Shown here: positions 8,420-18,297 of the stretch, in pieces
How positions within the stretch are numbered: position 1 is the first letter of the stretch
How the letters are laid out: each line of letters opens with the position of its first letter
From: Alphaproteobacteria bacterium
GTDB lineage: Bacteria > Pseudomonadota > Alphaproteobacteria > Caulobacterales > Parvularculaceae
Direction: 5' to 3'
Assembly (NCBI GenBank): GCA_016125455.1
Contig: WGLS01000001.1
Span: 434,001 to 498,000, forward strand
Length of the DNA stretch: 64,000 nt
Made by a program: the position numbers and the translations under genes
Notes under the pieces: generated by a model
What the model was told of the DNA's origin: nothing
The model's input: only the letters and a program-made list of their open reading frames with translations
Databases searched by the model: none

Positions 8420-9427
8420 CTAAAGCAGCCCGTTTGCTTCGGCGAGCGTCTTCAGGTCCTTCTGCGGACGCGCGCCGAAATGGCTGATCACCTCCGACGC
8501 GGCAAGCGAGCCAAGTCGGCCGGCGGTTTCAAGATCGCGTCCGCTCGCAAGGCCGAACAGGACGCCGGCTGCATACGCGTCGCCGGCGCCCGTCGTGTCG
8601 ACGAGCTGGGCAGGCGGAACCGCCGGCACGGCGACTGACGGGCCGTCGCGCGTTACGAGGCGCGAGCCTTTTTCGCTCATGGTAATGGCCGTAAGCGGAC
8701 AGAGTTTTCGCGCTGCGTCGTCGAGCGCCTCCGCCTTGACGCCGAACAACATCTCCGCCTCGACCTGGTTCGCAAACAGAATATCCACATGCTGCGGAAT
8801 GAACTCGAGAAGCGCGTCGCGGTTGCGATCAACGACGAAGCCGTCGGACAAGGTGATCGCGAGCTTGCGGCCGGCTGCGCGCGCAATGTCGCCGGCCTTG
8901 GCGAAGGCGTCGCGCGCAACGGGCTGTTCAAAAAGGTATCCCTCAAGGTAGGTGATGGCGGCCGCGGCGACGAGGTCTTCCGATACGTCATCCGGTCCGA
9001 CATGGCCCGCCGCGCCAAGAAATGTCGCCATTGACCGCTGGGCGTCCTTGGTGACGTTAATCAGGCATCGGGCCGTCGACGGCCCGCCCGACATTGGCGT
9101 AGCGTCGAAGGCGATGCCGAGGCTCTTCAGGTCGTGCGCAAAAATCCTGCCGAGATCGTCGTCGGCCACCTTGCCGATATAACCGCCGCGGCCGCCGAAC
9201 GACGCGATGCAGGCGACTGTGTTCGCCGCGGAACCGCCGGAATTCTCAATGCCGGCGGCCATATCGGCGTAGATTGCCGTTGCGCGCGGTTCGTCGATCA
9301 GGGTCATGCCGCCCTTAGCGATGTCGTGCTTCTTCAGGAAGGCGTCATCCGAATTGGCGATGACGTCGACGATGGCGTTGCCGACCGCGACGACGTGGAG
9401 CTCCGGCTTTTCGTTGATTGCGGACAA
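8420..9427 (-). CDS. adenosine kinase-like sugar kinase (PfkB family)
   Basis: A 335-residue ribokinase-fold enzyme. It has the N-terminal VVAVGNAIVDVIA, the substrate loop SGGSAANTVACIASFGG, and the PfkB signature 2 DTTGAGDAYAAGVLFG whose last Asp is the catalytic base. Closest in character to the bacterial adenosine kinase group found in alphaproteobacteria. I chose the TTG at 9427 because a strong GGAGG lies about nine bases before it and homology begins just after; the frame runs on to 9526 without likeness to the family. Expected role: salvage of adenosine (or a related nucleoside) to AMP. Confidence 0.85.
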   Translation of the reverse strand: MSAINEKPELHVVAVGNAIVDVIANSDDAFLKKHDIAKGGMTLIDEPRATAIYADMAAGIENSGGSAANTVACIASFGGRGGYIGKVADDDLGRIFAHDLKSLGIAFDATPMSGGPSTARCLINVTKDAQRSMATFLGAAGHVGPDDVSEDLVAAAAITYLEGYLFEQPVARDAFAKAGDIARAAGRKLAITLSDGFVVDRNRDALLEFIPQHVDILFANQVEAEMLFGVKAEALDDAARKLCPLTAITMSEKGSRLVTRDGPSVAVPAVPPAQLVDTTGAGDAYAAGVLFGLASGRDLETAGRLGSLAASEVISHFGARPQKDLKTLAEANGLL

Positions 9428-9503
9428 GGGCGCTCCCCTCCATAATTGCTTAAAGATTTGGCGCGGGTATAGGCGGTCCGGGATGTGGCGGCAAGGAGCG
9501 GGC

Positions 9504-9992
9504 GTGACGGCGAACTTGGATCGCACTGAATGCGGAGGGCCGCCGAAGGCGCAAAATCATTTGTATGCAGAACGCATTCGTCGAACGGGGGCCCGCGCGG
9601 CCGTGCTGGCTGCAATCCTCTGGCTCGGCGCATGCGCGACCCAAGGCCCGCCGCCAGCGCCCGCCGCGCCGTCGTCGCCGCCCGCCGGCGCCGGCGGGCC
9701 TGTCGGGATCGTCTACGACCCGGCAAACCCGGCGTTTCGCGCCTCTGACGTGATCGGACGGACGGCGCCCGCAATCGACAAGCTTTTTGGCGCGCCCGCC
9801 CTGGTCAGGACCGAAGGCGTCGGCGAGCTGCGACGGTATGACCTTGCGGCGTGCTCGCTGATCGTCCTGATGCTTGACGCGGGCCAAGGCGCGCTGGCGG
9901 CGGCTGAGCTCTATGCCAGTCGTCGCTCGTCGGACGCGCCGGAGATTGACGCGGCCCGCTGTCTCGGCGTCGGTCGAGGCCCCGGCGCATAG
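9504..9992 (+). CDS. hypothetical lipoprotein
   Basis: A 162-residue protein with a lipobox near residue 39 (LWLGACA), preceded by a hydrophobic stretch, so the mature form should be lipidated at Cys. A Pro/Ala-rich linker follows, then a small domain (DVIGRTAPAIDKLFGAPALV ... RYDLAACSLIVLML) containing one further Cys pair partner. The start is GTG at 9504 with AAGGAG before it; TTG at 9561 would give a more standard signal length but has no ribosome site. The sequence pattern 'FGAP..VR.EG....RY....C.L...L' is seen in small alphaproteobacterial outer-membrane lipoproteins of unknown function. It is divergent from the kinase gene. Confidence 0.7.
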   Translation: MTANLDRTECGGPPKAQNHLYAERIRRTGARAAVLAAILWLGACATQGPPPAPAAPSSPPAGAGGPVGIVYDPANPAFRASDVIGRTAPAIDKLFGAPALVRTEGVGELRRYDLAACSLIVLMLDAGQGALAAAELYASRRSSDAPEIDAARCLGVGRGPGA

Positions 9993-10016
9993 CGGCGGGG
10001 TCACCGCATCCGCAGT

Positions 10017-11717
10017 CTATTCGGCCGGCGCCGGGCGCGCTGCGACATTTTCCCTTCGCTTTTCGCGGGACAGGCGCAGCCACTCAAGCGAGGTCGCCGC
10101 CACAGCGACAAGGCCCAGCGCGGCCGTCAGATAAAACACGAAGGCAAACCCGCGCAGCTCGATCAGTTCGCCGATCGCGCCGCGACCGAGCGACCCGAGC
10201 AGGAACCCAAGTGAGGCCAGAAGCGCATACTGAACCGCAGCGAACTGACGGTTCACGATCGCCGACAGGTAGACAACGATCGCCGCGCTGGCGAAGCCGA
10301 CCGCAAGGTTTTCCGCGGCGATAACCACCATCAGCCTCGCGAGCGCCTCGTCCACCGTGACATCGAGATGGAGGAACGTGGCCAGCGGCTGGATCGCGCT
10401 GAACGCGCCGTAGAGACCCGTAGCGGCCATGAACGCGTCCGTCCCTGCGCCGCCGGTTGCAAGGTCGGCGAACAGGAGGTTCGTCGCCGCAGCCAGCACC
10501 GCGCCCGCCACAAGGCAGGGCATCCGCCCGATCCGCAGGATAAGCGCGCCGCCGACGCCGATGCCCACGAATGTCATCAGTGCGCCGAACAGTTTTGACG
10601 CGATCGCCACCTCGTCAAGCGTATGGCCGAGGGCGCCGTAGTTTTCGCCTAGGTAGAACGGATAGGCGAACGCGCCCCAGATCAGGTCGGTAAATCGGTA
10701 AGACAGCGCGACGATCAGCACCAGGAGCGACCCCCAGCCGAGGCGGTCGATGATGTCCGCCATCGGCGCGAGCACCGAGCCGTAGAGCGCGTCGAACGCC
10801 CGCTGGGCCGGCCACGGCTTTTCCGCCGTCGTCGGCGCGGGATGCTTGCGATGAACATAGAGCATCGCGGCGGACGCGATCACTGGCGCGATGATCGAGG
10901 CGATGATGATGAAGGGGCCGGTTTCCATGGTGAACGCTCGCGCGTTCGCTTCTCCCGGCGACTTCAGCGCGAAGGCCATGAATCCGAAAAGGGCCGCGAA
11001 CGACCACGCCCAGCCGAGGATCACCGGCGTCAGCGCAAGGTTGCGCCACTGCGCCGGCGGCGCGTCGCCGGCCTTGCGCGCGCGACGGATGATCTCGGAA
11101 TCGCCAGCGATCATCACGCCGCTGATCGCCGCGCCCATCAGCAACGACAGCGCGACGAACGTATCGTTCCAGCCGATGCGCGCTGCAATGATCAGCGCGC
11201 CGGCGCCGCCCAGGATTACCGAGGTGCGGTACCCGAGTTGATAGACCGCGGAAAGAAGGTCGATCGAAATCCGCTCGTCGGCGACTTCGATCCTCCAGGC
11301 GTCAATGAGCACATCCTGCGAAGCTGAGGCGAAGGTGCAGACGATGGCGGCAATGGCGATAAGGCCGATCTGCGTCGTCGGCTCGACCGTCGAGATCGTC
11401 AGGAGGCAGAGGAGAATCACTCCTTGCAGCAGAAGGATGGTCGCGCGCCTCTGCCCCATATTGAACAGGCGCGGCGTCGGCGCTCGGTCGACGGCCGGCG
11501 ACCACAGAAACTTGAAGCTGTAGATGATGATGATCCACGAAAAGACGCCGATCGTTGCGACACTGATGTTCTCGTTCGTGAACCACGCGTTCAGCGTGCC
11601 GGTGATGAGGACGTAGGGCAGGCCCGCCGAAAAGCCGAGCACGAACATGGCGAGCGAATTGCGCTGCTTCAGGGCGTCCGCGAGATCGCGCCAGGAATAT
11701 TTCTTTGTCTCGGACAT
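10017..11717 (-). CDS. ampG: AmpG-family muropeptide permease (MFS)
   Basis: A 566-residue polytopic inner-membrane protein. The N-terminal segments match AmpG, which imports anhydro-muropeptides for peptidoglycan recycling: FVLGFSAGLPYVLITGTLNAWF, FKFLWSPAVDR, and ASQDVLIDAWRIE (family form TQDIxIDAYRIE). At least 12-14 hydrophobic segments are present. The start used is MSETKKYSW at 11717; the frame runs 14 codons further without support. It is the last of three minus-strand genes (comM, hybrid kinase, ampG). In other bacteria AmpG activity feeds AmpR/beta-lactamase induction; no ampC is seen here. Confidence 0.85.
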   Translation of the reverse strand: MSETKKYSWRDLADALKQRNSLAMFVLGFSAGLPYVLITGTLNAWFTNENISVATIGVFSWIIIIYSFKFLWSPAVDRAPTPRLFNMGQRRATILLLQGVILLCLLTISTVEPTTQIGLIAIAAIVCTFASASQDVLIDAWRIEVADERISIDLLSAVYQLGYRTSVILGGAGALIIAARIGWNDTFVALSLLMGAAISGVMIAGDSEIIRRARKAGDAPPAQWRNLALTPVILGWAWSFAALFGFMAFALKSPGEANARAFTMETGPFIIIASIIAPVIASAAMLYVHRKHPAPTTAEKPWPAQRAFDALYGSVLAPMADIIDRLGWGSLLVLIVALSYRFTDLIWGAFAYPFYLGENYGALGHTLDEVAIASKLFGALMTFVGIGVGGALILRIGRMPCLVAGAVLAAATNLLFADLATGGAGTDAFMAATGLYGAFSAIQPLATFLHLDVTVDEALARLMVVIAAENLAVGFASAAIVVYLSAIVNRQFAAVQYALLASLGFLLGSLGRGAIGELIELRGFAFVFYLTAALGLVAVAATSLEWLRLSREKRRENVAARPAPAE

Positions 11718-11840
11718 TGCCCTTGTTTCCTCGAGATCCGGCGACGCGCACGCGCGCACGGCTTAGCTGCGAATTGCGGCGGACCTTAGGCTGTTTCGCC
11801 GCCCGGCGAAGCCGCGCGGCGGTCTCACGGCGTCGTCAGG

Positions 11841-13949
11841 TCATGACGCCTTGCGCGCCGCTCGCCCAGCGCCCCATTTCGACAACATGGACGAAAGATC
11901 GTTCGGGTCGAACGGCTTTGAGAGAAAATCGTCCATGCCGGCGGAGAGGCATTTGCGGCGGTCATTGGCCATCGCATTCGCGGTCAGCGCGATGATTGGC
12001 GTATCCGCGCTGGGTCCCTGCTCGGCGCGGATGCGCCTGGTGGCTTCGAGCCCGTCCATCTGCGGCATGTGCATGTCCATGAATACAAGATCGTAGCGCT
12101 GCTCGCCGGCTGCGGCGACCGCTTCAACGCCGTTGACGGCGACGTCGACCGTATGGCCGGCGCGACGGATCAGCGTTGTCGCCAGCACGGCGTTGATGTG
12201 GTTGTCCTCCGCCAGCAATATCCTCATCAGCCGCTCGCCGGTCTCGGCGCCGCGATCCCCCTTTGCGACCCCGTCGTCGCCAGGGCGGCTGGACGCAACG
12301 CCGGCCCCGCTCTTTGAATCATTCTGGCCGTTCCCGGGTTGGACGTCTTTCGCAAGCTGATCGGCGTCCGCGTCAGGCGCAAGTGAAGGCCCGGCCGCGT
12401 CATTGGCGACGGTCGCGGACGACAACTCGCGCACCAGGGTCGCCTGACGCACCGGCTTGATCAGATAGCCGTCGAAACCCTTCGCCCGCAGGTCGGGGAT
12501 TGCATCGCGCGCCGCGGCCGACAGGAGAGCAAGGGCCTTTGATGTTCCGGCAAGCGCGTCGCGGCTGATGCTTGCGGCGATGTCCTGGTCGCAAAGGACG
12601 ATGGCCCGCGGACGCTTGGACAGGATTGCAGCAAGGGCGTCCGCTGTTGGCGCGACCACAACTTGCGACAGGCCGAGGGCCCGAAGGTTCCGCCCCAGTT
12701 CATCGGAGAGAAAATCCGACTCTGTCGCAATGACGATGGCTCGCTGGGTTAGCGGGCCGGGGGCCGCCGGCGCGGCGGCGGCAGTGTCGGCATCGAACTG
12801 GAAAGTGAATTCGCTGCCGTCGCCAGGCGTGCTGCGCACGGCGATCCGCCCGTTCATGGCTGCTGCGAGGCGCCGGGATATCGACAGCCCGAGGCCGGCG
12901 CCTTCGGCGCGCGCTTCGCCGTCTGAAGCCTGTTCGAACTCGTCAAAAATCTTGCCGACTGCCTCGGCGTCAATGCCGATCCCCGTATCGCGGACGCTGG
13001 CCTCGAACCGCACGCGATCGCCCGGCAGGGGAGACATCCGCGCGTTTATCGCGACGCCGCCCGACGACGTGAATTTCACAGCATTGCCCGCAAGGTTCAC
13101 GAGCACCTGGCGAATGCGGTTTTCGTCGCCGAAGAGCCGCGCCGGCATGGCCGGATCGACGAAGCCCGTGATCTCGATGCGTTTGTCCGCCGCGCGGGGC
13201 GCCAGCATTTCGACAACGCCCTGCACGAGACGGTAGGGGTCGAATGGCGCCCGCTCCAGCACGAGCTTGCCTGCGCGCAGTTTCGAGTAGTCGAGCAGGT
13301 CGTTGATCAGGTTCAGGAGCGAGTCGCCGGAATCGCGTATCGCCTCGACGTAGCTCATCTGGTTGGGACACAGGTCCGTATCAAGAAGGAGCTTCGTCAT
13401 GCCGATGACGCCATTCAGGGGCGTCCGCATTTCATGGCTCATCGTGGCGATAAAGCGCGTGGGGTCGTTGTTCGCCGGCGGCGCGCCCGGCTCGTTCGCG
13501 GGCGGGCCGATCTCGACGTCCGTGCGGCGACGGTCTTCGGCGATCCGGCCGGCGTAGAGGCGCTCGCCGGAGCCGAAGACGGTCAGGCTCCAGTCGATCA
13601 CGCAGGGGCCGGTGGCGCAGCGCGCGGCGGTGCGGAACAGCTGCGGATCGTCGCCGGGCGCAGGCAGGTCGCTAGTCGGCGCAAAAAGGCGGTTGGCCCA
13701 GGCGGATGGTTCGGCGCCGAACAGCCGGGCGAAGCTGAGGCTAACAAAGCGGATGCTGTCGGCGGCATCGCAAAGGACAATCAGCTCACGCGAGCTGTCG
13801 GCCATCTGGTCGACGGTCGTCATGGAGGCCTGGAGCTCCCTCTTTTCGAAGGACCAGCTTTCATGGCCGGCGCTGAAAATAGCGTTAGCGGACAGCGTTA
13901 ACGTCGCCTTCCGGCGCCGGATCAACTTTCCGACGTCACTCCGATCCAC
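11841..13949 (-). CDS. PAS-like hybrid sensor histidine kinase with two receiver domains
   Basis: A 702-residue soluble protein. A PAS-like region occupies about residues 50-140. A HisKA domain carries the phospho-acceptor His172 in [17 protein letters not shown]; then an HATPase_c domain ([34 protein letters not shown]). A first receiver-like domain (about 395-505) has lost the N-terminal acidic pair but keeps IKPV. An Ala/Asp-rich linker follows, and a second, complete receiver (about 575-690: [26 protein letters not shown]). No transmembrane segment is evident. The GTG at 13949 lies 27 bases after comM; an ATG at 13823 (MTTVDQM) would also fit. The degenerate first receiver suggests a phosphorelay with an inactive regulatory module (inference). 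Confidence 0.85.
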   Translation of the reverse strand: MDRSDVGKLIRRRKATLTLSANAIFSAGHESWSFEKRELQASMTTVDQMADSSRELIVLCDAADSIRFVSLSFARLFGAEPSAWANRLFAPTSDLPAPGDDPQLFRTAARCATGPCVIDWSLTVFGSGERLYAGRIAEDRRRTDVEIGPPANEPGAPPANNDPTRFIATMSHEMRTPLNGVIGMTKLLLDTDLCPNQMSYVEAIRDSGDSLLNLINDLLDYSKLRAGKLVLERAPFDPYRLVQGVVEMLAPRAADKRIEITGFVDPAMPARLFGDENRIRQVLVNLAGNAVKFTSSGGVAINARMSPLPGDRVRFEASVRDTGIGIDAEAVGKIFDEFEQASDGEARAEGAGLGLSISRRLAAAMNGRIAVRSTPGDGSEFTFQFDADTAAAAPAAPGPLTQRAIVIATESDFLSDELGRNLRALGLSQVVVAPTADALAAILSKRPRAIVLCDQDIAASISRDALAGTSKALALLSAAARDAIPDLRAKGFDGYLIKPVRQATLVRELSSATVANDAAGPSLAPDADADQLAKDVQPGNGQNDSKSGAGVASSRPGDDGVAKGDRGAETGERLMRILLAEDNHINAVLATTLIRRAGHTVDVAVNGVEAVAAAGEQRYDLVFMDMHMPQMDGLEATRRIRAEQGPSADTPIIALTANAMANDRRKCLSAGMDDFLSKPFDPNDLSSMLSKWGAGRAARKAS

Positions 13950-13975
13950 GCTGACAGCGGATGACGGAAATGACT

Positions 13976-15589
13976 CTAGCGCGGGCGGCCGACAATGTTG
14001 CGCGCCAGGTCTCCCGCACCATTGCCCTGGTTGTCGCCGTGGGCCGGCAGGGCGCCTTGACGGCCGGGGTCAACGAGGGCCGGCGGCCGGGACCTGTAGG
14101 CAATTGCCTCGGAGACATGCCGTCGCCGAACCCCTTCCGATCCGTCGAGATCGGCCAGCGTTCGGGCCAGCTTGAGAATGCGGTGGTAGGCGCGGGCGGA
14201 CAGCGCCATGGTCTCCGCGGCGCGGGCAAGGAGGTCCGCGCCTTCCGCGTCCGGCGTCGCGACCTTTGCGAGCGACGCGTCGTCGAGGGCCGCATTGCAA
14301 TGGGCCCGCACGCCCGCTTCCGCTGACCGCGCCCGCTGACGCCTGCGCGCTTCGGCGACCCGCGCCGCCACCGCCGCTGACGCTTCGCCATCAGCCGGCC
14401 GCGTCAGGTCGGCCGCGGTTACCGGCTGGAGATCGATAGTCATGTCGATACGGTCGAGCAGCGGGCCGGACACCCGGGCCTGATAGCTCGCCTCGCAGTT
14501 GGCGCCGCGCCCGCAGGCGAGGCCGCTCGCCCTGCCATAACCGCACCGGCAGGGGTTCATCGCAGCGACCAGCTGGAACCGCGCCGGATACCGCACTCGC
14601 GCGTTCGCCCGTGCGATCATCACGTCGCCGGTCTCAAGCGGCTGGCGCAGGCTGTCCAGCACCTGCGGCGCGAACTCGGGCAATTCGTCGAGAAACAGAA
14701 CGCCATTGTGCGCCAGCGACGCCTCGCCAGGTTTCGCCCGAACGCCCCCGCCGACCATGGCGGCCATTGACGCCGAATGGTGGGGCGAACGGAACGGCCG
14801 CGCCGCCGAAAGCTCGCCGCGCTCCAGCAGTCCCGCCATTGAACGCACCATCGACGTCTCGAGCATTTCCGGCGGGCTGAGCGGCGGCAGAAGGCCGGGC
14901 AGGCGCGCCGCCAGCATCGATTTGCCGGCGCCGGGCGGGCCGATCATCAACAGGTTGTGGCCGCCGGCCGCCGCGACCTCAAGCGCGCGCTTGGCGGTTT
15001 CCTGCCCCTTTACGTCGGCGAGGTCGGGCGGCGTCGGCGGCTCGGCGAGGCCGCCTGGCGCGGGCGGCGTCAGCGTCTGAAGCCCCTTGAGATGATTGAC
15101 CAGCTGGATCAGCGACTTCGCGGCAATAATCTCCAGATCGCCGCCTGCCCATGCCGCCTCCGCGCTATTCGCCGCCGGACAGACAAGCCACAGCCCGTCA
15201 GCCTGCGCCGCAATGGCCGCCGTCAAGGCGCCGTCGACCCGCGCGATCGATCCGTCGAGGCTGAGTTCCCCGAGCACCGCCGCGCCTTCAATCGAATCGC
15301 GCGGCACCGCGCCCATTTCCGCAAGCAGCCCGAGGGCAATCGGCAGGTCGAAATGGCCGCCTTCCTTGGGCATGTCCGCCGGCGCCAGATTGACTGTCAC
15401 GCGCTTGGCGGGCAGCCCGAGGCCAACGGCGGTCAGCGCCGCCCGAACCCGGTCGCGCGCCTCGGAAACGGACTTGTCCGGCAAGCCGACAATTGCGAAA
15501 TAGTTTGCGCCGCCCGCCGCCTGCACCTCGACGGTCACTTGACGGGCGTCGACGCCGTGGAACGCATAACTCGTCAGTCGCGTCACCAT
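13976..15589 (-). CDS. comM: ComM/YifB-family AAA+ ATPase (Mg-chelatase-like)
   Basis: A 537-residue protein. The N-terminal ChlI-like domain of the Lon-S16-like fold (residues about 20-170; [20 protein letters not shown]) precedes a AAA+ module with Walker [10 protein letters not shown], Walker [11 protein letters not shown], and the MNPCRCGYG cluster with several Cys. The C-terminal Mg_chelatase_C follows ([20 protein letters not shown]). ComM is a hexameric helicase that promotes branch migration during natural transformation in studied bacteria. The start [12 protein letters not shown] at 15589 follows GGAG; the frame upstream of it is unlike the family. Confidence 0.93.
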   Translation of the reverse strand: MVTRLTSYAFHGVDARQVTVEVQAAGGANYFAIVGLPDKSVSEARDRVRAALTAVGLGLPAKRVTVNLAPADMPKEGGHFDLPIALGLLAEMGAVPRDSIEGAAVLGELSLDGSIARVDGALTAAIAAQADGLWLVCPAANSAEAAWAGGDLEIIAAKSLIQLVNHLKGLQTLTPPAPGGLAEPPTPPDLADVKGQETAKRALEVAAAGGHNLLMIGPPGAGKSMLAARLPGLLPPLSPPEMLETSMVRSMAGLLERGELSAARPFRSPHHSASMAAMVGGGVRAKPGEASLAHNGVLFLDELPEFAPQVLDSLRQPLETGDVMIARANARVRYPARFQLVAAMNPCRCGYGRASGLACGRGANCEASYQARVSGPLLDRIDMTIDLQPVTAADLTRPADGEASAAVAARVAEARRRQRARSAEAGVRAHCNAALDDASLAKVATPDAEGADLLARAAETMALSARAYHRILKLARTLADLDGSEGVRRRHVSEAIAYRSRPPALVDPGRQGALPAHGDNQGNGAGDLARNIVGRPR

Positions 15590-15760
15590 CCCAAAGCTCC
15601 ATCGGTCCGCCAGCGTCGATATGTAGGAACAATACAGGAACAAACCTGTTCGCACAATTCACTTTGCTTCCTCGGCGAATAGCGTTTGTTTCCTCCGTCA
15701 AGCGACGGGAGTCGACGCGCAGAAAGCGCGTGACCCATGCCGCCGCGAACCTGGAGTTCG

Positions 15761-17833
15761 ATGGGCAAGGTTCGATTACTCTTCACGTCCGACGGGGCGC
15801 CGCTTGGCGAGCGGATTGCGCTCGGGCTAGAGGCGCAAGGCTGGCCACTGGCGTTTGGCCTTTTTGACGACGGCGATCTCGACCCGCGTCCCGTCGCTGC
15901 GACGCTGGTGATCTGGACGCCGCAGTCCCGGTCTTCGCCGGACATTCTGCTCGCCTGCGACAATGCGATGGCGGAACGCTCGCTGGTGCCCATCGGACTG
16001 GCGGGGCATTCTCCGAGCGGGTTTGAGTCCGTGCCGCCGATCGACCTTGGCGGCTGGTCGGGCGATGAGTCCGATCCGCGCTGGCGGTTCGTGCTGGATG
16101 AACTGGTCCTTGCCCAGAAATGCGCTGCGAAGGCGAGCGGCGGGGCGAGCGGCGGGGAGCCGGGCGGCTCTTCCGCTGGCGGACGGGATGAAGTTCCTCA
16201 CGCGATGGGCGACGTCGCTCGGGCGCCGGACGAGCGGACCGTCGACCTCGGCGGGGTGCAGGGTGCGGCCGGCGTCGCTGTTGGTCGCCCTGATAGCCCT
16301 GCGGCTGCGGCTGGGGCTGCATTCGCGGCGGCCGGCCAGGGCGCGGTGCGCCCGTCCGGCGCCAATCGCGCGCCTTCGCTCGTTGAGAATTCGCTCGAGA
16401 TCGAAACGCCTCGCCCCGAGGCGCTCGCCGTTCGGGGCATCGGACGAGCCATTTCGCGCCGCCCGAACCTTGCTGCGGTATCCGCCGGGTTTGCCGCCGC
16501 GCTGTGCGTCATGGGCGGCGCGGCCTTCGTTGCCGGCCTCGCGACCTATCAGTCGGGTCCGGCGAACGCCGCCGCGCCCCCGTCGCCGGCCTCAATGCGG
16601 ACGATTGCCGCCGCCGAGGACCCGCCGCCGGTCATCTCTTTCGTCGTGCCGGCGGATGATGCATTCGACATCCTGGCGGACACGACGCCGGGGTCGCTTG
16701 CGCCCCTGGCGACTGATGCCGTCTCGCCAAAGGCCGCAATGCCGGATTCGTCTGTCCCTGAAATGGCGGCCGGGGCGACCGCCGGCCAGCTCGATCAGCC
16801 GCCGCCGGCGGGCGAGGGGGATGCCTCCGATCCTGATTCCGCCGAACCCGGCGCCTCTGAACCGGATGGCCTCGCGGGCAATCCGCCTGCGGACGATGAT
16901 TTCATCGGACGCCTTGCCTGGGCGACGTCCGCCGATAATCCGGATGAAGCGATCCGAAAGGCGGTCGGCCCGGAAGCCGTCGCGGCCGCCGCCGCTGCGG
17001 AGCTGATCATTGCCGAAGCCAGCCCCGGCGACATGGACGCGGCACTTGCCCAGGCCGACGCCGCCCGCGCCGGCGTCGCCGCCGGCTTCCGCGACTGCGC
17101 GTTCTGTCCGCTCATGACGCCGGTCTCCGCAGGCCGCTTTGCGCTCGGCTCCCCGGCAGGCCAGGCGGCGCGGTCCCTTGACGAATACGTGCGCACCGAC
17201 GTGACGATCGAACGTCCGTTTGCGATTGGCGCCTATGAGGTAACGTTCGCCCAGTGGGACGCTTGCGTCGCGGATGGCGGTTGCCGTGGCTATGAACCGT
17301 CCGACCTCGGATGGGGGCGCGGCCAGCGGCCAGTGGTGAACGTTTCTTTCGAGGACGCGACGGCTTTCGCAGAATGGCTCTCGCGCAAGACTGGGCATGC
17401 CTATCGCCTGCCGAGCGAAGCGGAGTGGGAATACGCCGCGCGAGCGGACGCGCCAGGGCCGTTCGCGTTCGGCGAAGGGTTGTCGACGCGTCTCGCCAAC
17501 TATCACGGGGCTTATCCCTATGACGGCCCAAAAGGCGTCTACCGCAAGCAGACCCTTCCGGTCGGCGCGTTCGAGGCGAATGGCTTCGGCCTCTATGACG
17601 TACACGGAAACGTCTGGGAGTGGACGGCCGACTGCTGGAAGCGCGGCGCGCTTGTCGAGGCGCCCGGGCAGTCGCCGGTCAATGCCGCCGAAGGCGGCGA
17701 CTGCCGCAAACGCGTCGTCAAGGGCGGGGCGTGGAACTCAGGCGGCTGGCGGCTTCGCGCCGCCCACCGCCAGCCAACGCCGGCGACCGGCCGCAACTAC
17801 GCCACGGGCTTTCGCGTGGTCCGGGAAATGTAG
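15761..17833 (+). CDS. TIR-like / transmembrane / SUMF1 (FGE-sulfatase-like) fusion protein
   Basis: A 690-residue protein. Residues about 1-125 look like a small alpha/beta TIR-like domain (KVRLLFTSDGAPLGERIA ... ATLVIWTPQSRSSPDILLAC ... SLVPIGLAG), but without an obvious catalytic Glu. A low-complexity Gly/Ala linker and one membrane segment (about 234-263) follow, then a Pro/Ala/Asp-rich stretch. A SUMF1 domain occupies about 443-690: [69 protein letters not shown]. True formylglycine-generating enzymes need two Cys in the region after the GG-W-N segment; neither is seen, so this is more likely a binding/scaffold module facing the periplasm. ATG at 15761 follows GGAG. Confidence 0.75.
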   Translation: MGKVRLLFTSDGAPLGERIALGLEAQGWPLAFGLFDDGDLDPRPVAATLVIWTPQSRSSPDILLACDNAMAERSLVPIGLAGHSPSGFESVPPIDLGGWSGDESDPRWRFVLDELVLAQKCAAKASGGASGGEPGGSSAGGRDEVPHAMGDVARAPDERTVDLGGVQGAAGVAVGRPDSPAAAAGAAFAAAGQGAVRPSGANRAPSLVENSLEIETPRPEALAVRGIGRAISRRPNLAAVSAGFAAALCVMGGAAFVAGLATYQSGPANAAAPPSPASMRTIAAAEDPPPVISFVVPADDAFDILADTTPGSLAPLATDAVSPKAAMPDSSVPEMAAGATAGQLDQPPPAGEGDASDPDSAEPGASEPDGLAGNPPADDDFIGRLAWATSADNPDEAIRKAVGPEAVAAAAAAELIIAEASPGDMDAALAQADAARAGVAAGFRDCAFCPLMTPVSAGRFALGSPAGQAARSLDEYVRTDVTIERPFAIGAYEVTFAQWDACVADGGCRGYEPSDLGWGRGQRPVVNVSFEDATAFAEWLSRKTGHAYRLPSEAEWEYAARADAPGPFAFGEGLSTRLANYHGAYPYDGPKGVYRKQTLPVGAFEANGFGLYDVHGNVWEWTADCWKRGALVEAPGQSPVNAAEGGDCRKRVVKGGAWNSGGWRLRAAHRQPTPATGRNYATGFRVVREM

Positions 17834-17866
17834 CGGGCCGGTCAAGCCTGATCGCTGAACGATTTA

Positions 17867-18175
17867 TCATGCGCGCTTGCGCGCCTCGCTGAAGGCCCAC
17901 GCGCCAATCAGCATGCTGAGCGCCATGCGCGCGGGGTAATAGATCGCCGCCGGCAGGCCGAATATCCACTCGACAAAGCCATCGGGCAGGGCCCAGTAAG
18001 CGACGTCCTTGACCCAGTAGACAAAGCCGAGATGGTCGGCGAGATGCGCGTCGACGGTGATCGACCACGCCGCCGCGCCGGTCGCCGCCAGCCATAAGAC
18101 GAATGCGAAGATCGCGGCGTCGAAAATACTGCCGACGACCGACAGCCAACCGATTCCGAAAAGCAATGCGCGCAT
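17867..18175 (-). CDS. small membrane protein of unknown function
   Basis: A 102-residue, largely hydrophobic protein. One clear segment lies at about residues 5-33 (FGIGWLSVVGSIFDAAIFAF and on) and one or two further segments lie in the C-terminal half (YWALPDGFVEWIFGLPAAIYY; ARMALSMLIGAWAFSEARKRA). A GGGAGG ribosome site is correctly placed before the ATG, which supports a real gene. I recognise no family. It lies between the SUMF1 protein (convergent) and the next plus-strand membrane protein (divergent). Confidence 0.65.
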   Translation of the reverse strand: MRALLFGIGWLSVVGSIFDAAIFAFVLWLAATGAAAWSITVDAHLADHLGFVYWVKDVAYWALPDGFVEWIFGLPAAIYYPARMALSMLIGAWAFSEARKRA

Positions 18176-18297
18176 TGTCCGTCGCCTCCCTTGAGACCTG
18201 GCGGCGCCAGGGACTGCGTGCGCCGGCGTCAGTTGAATACTTCTGTTCCCGCGAGCCCGTCGCCAAGCAATACGCGACTAGTTGAGGAAGATACTCG

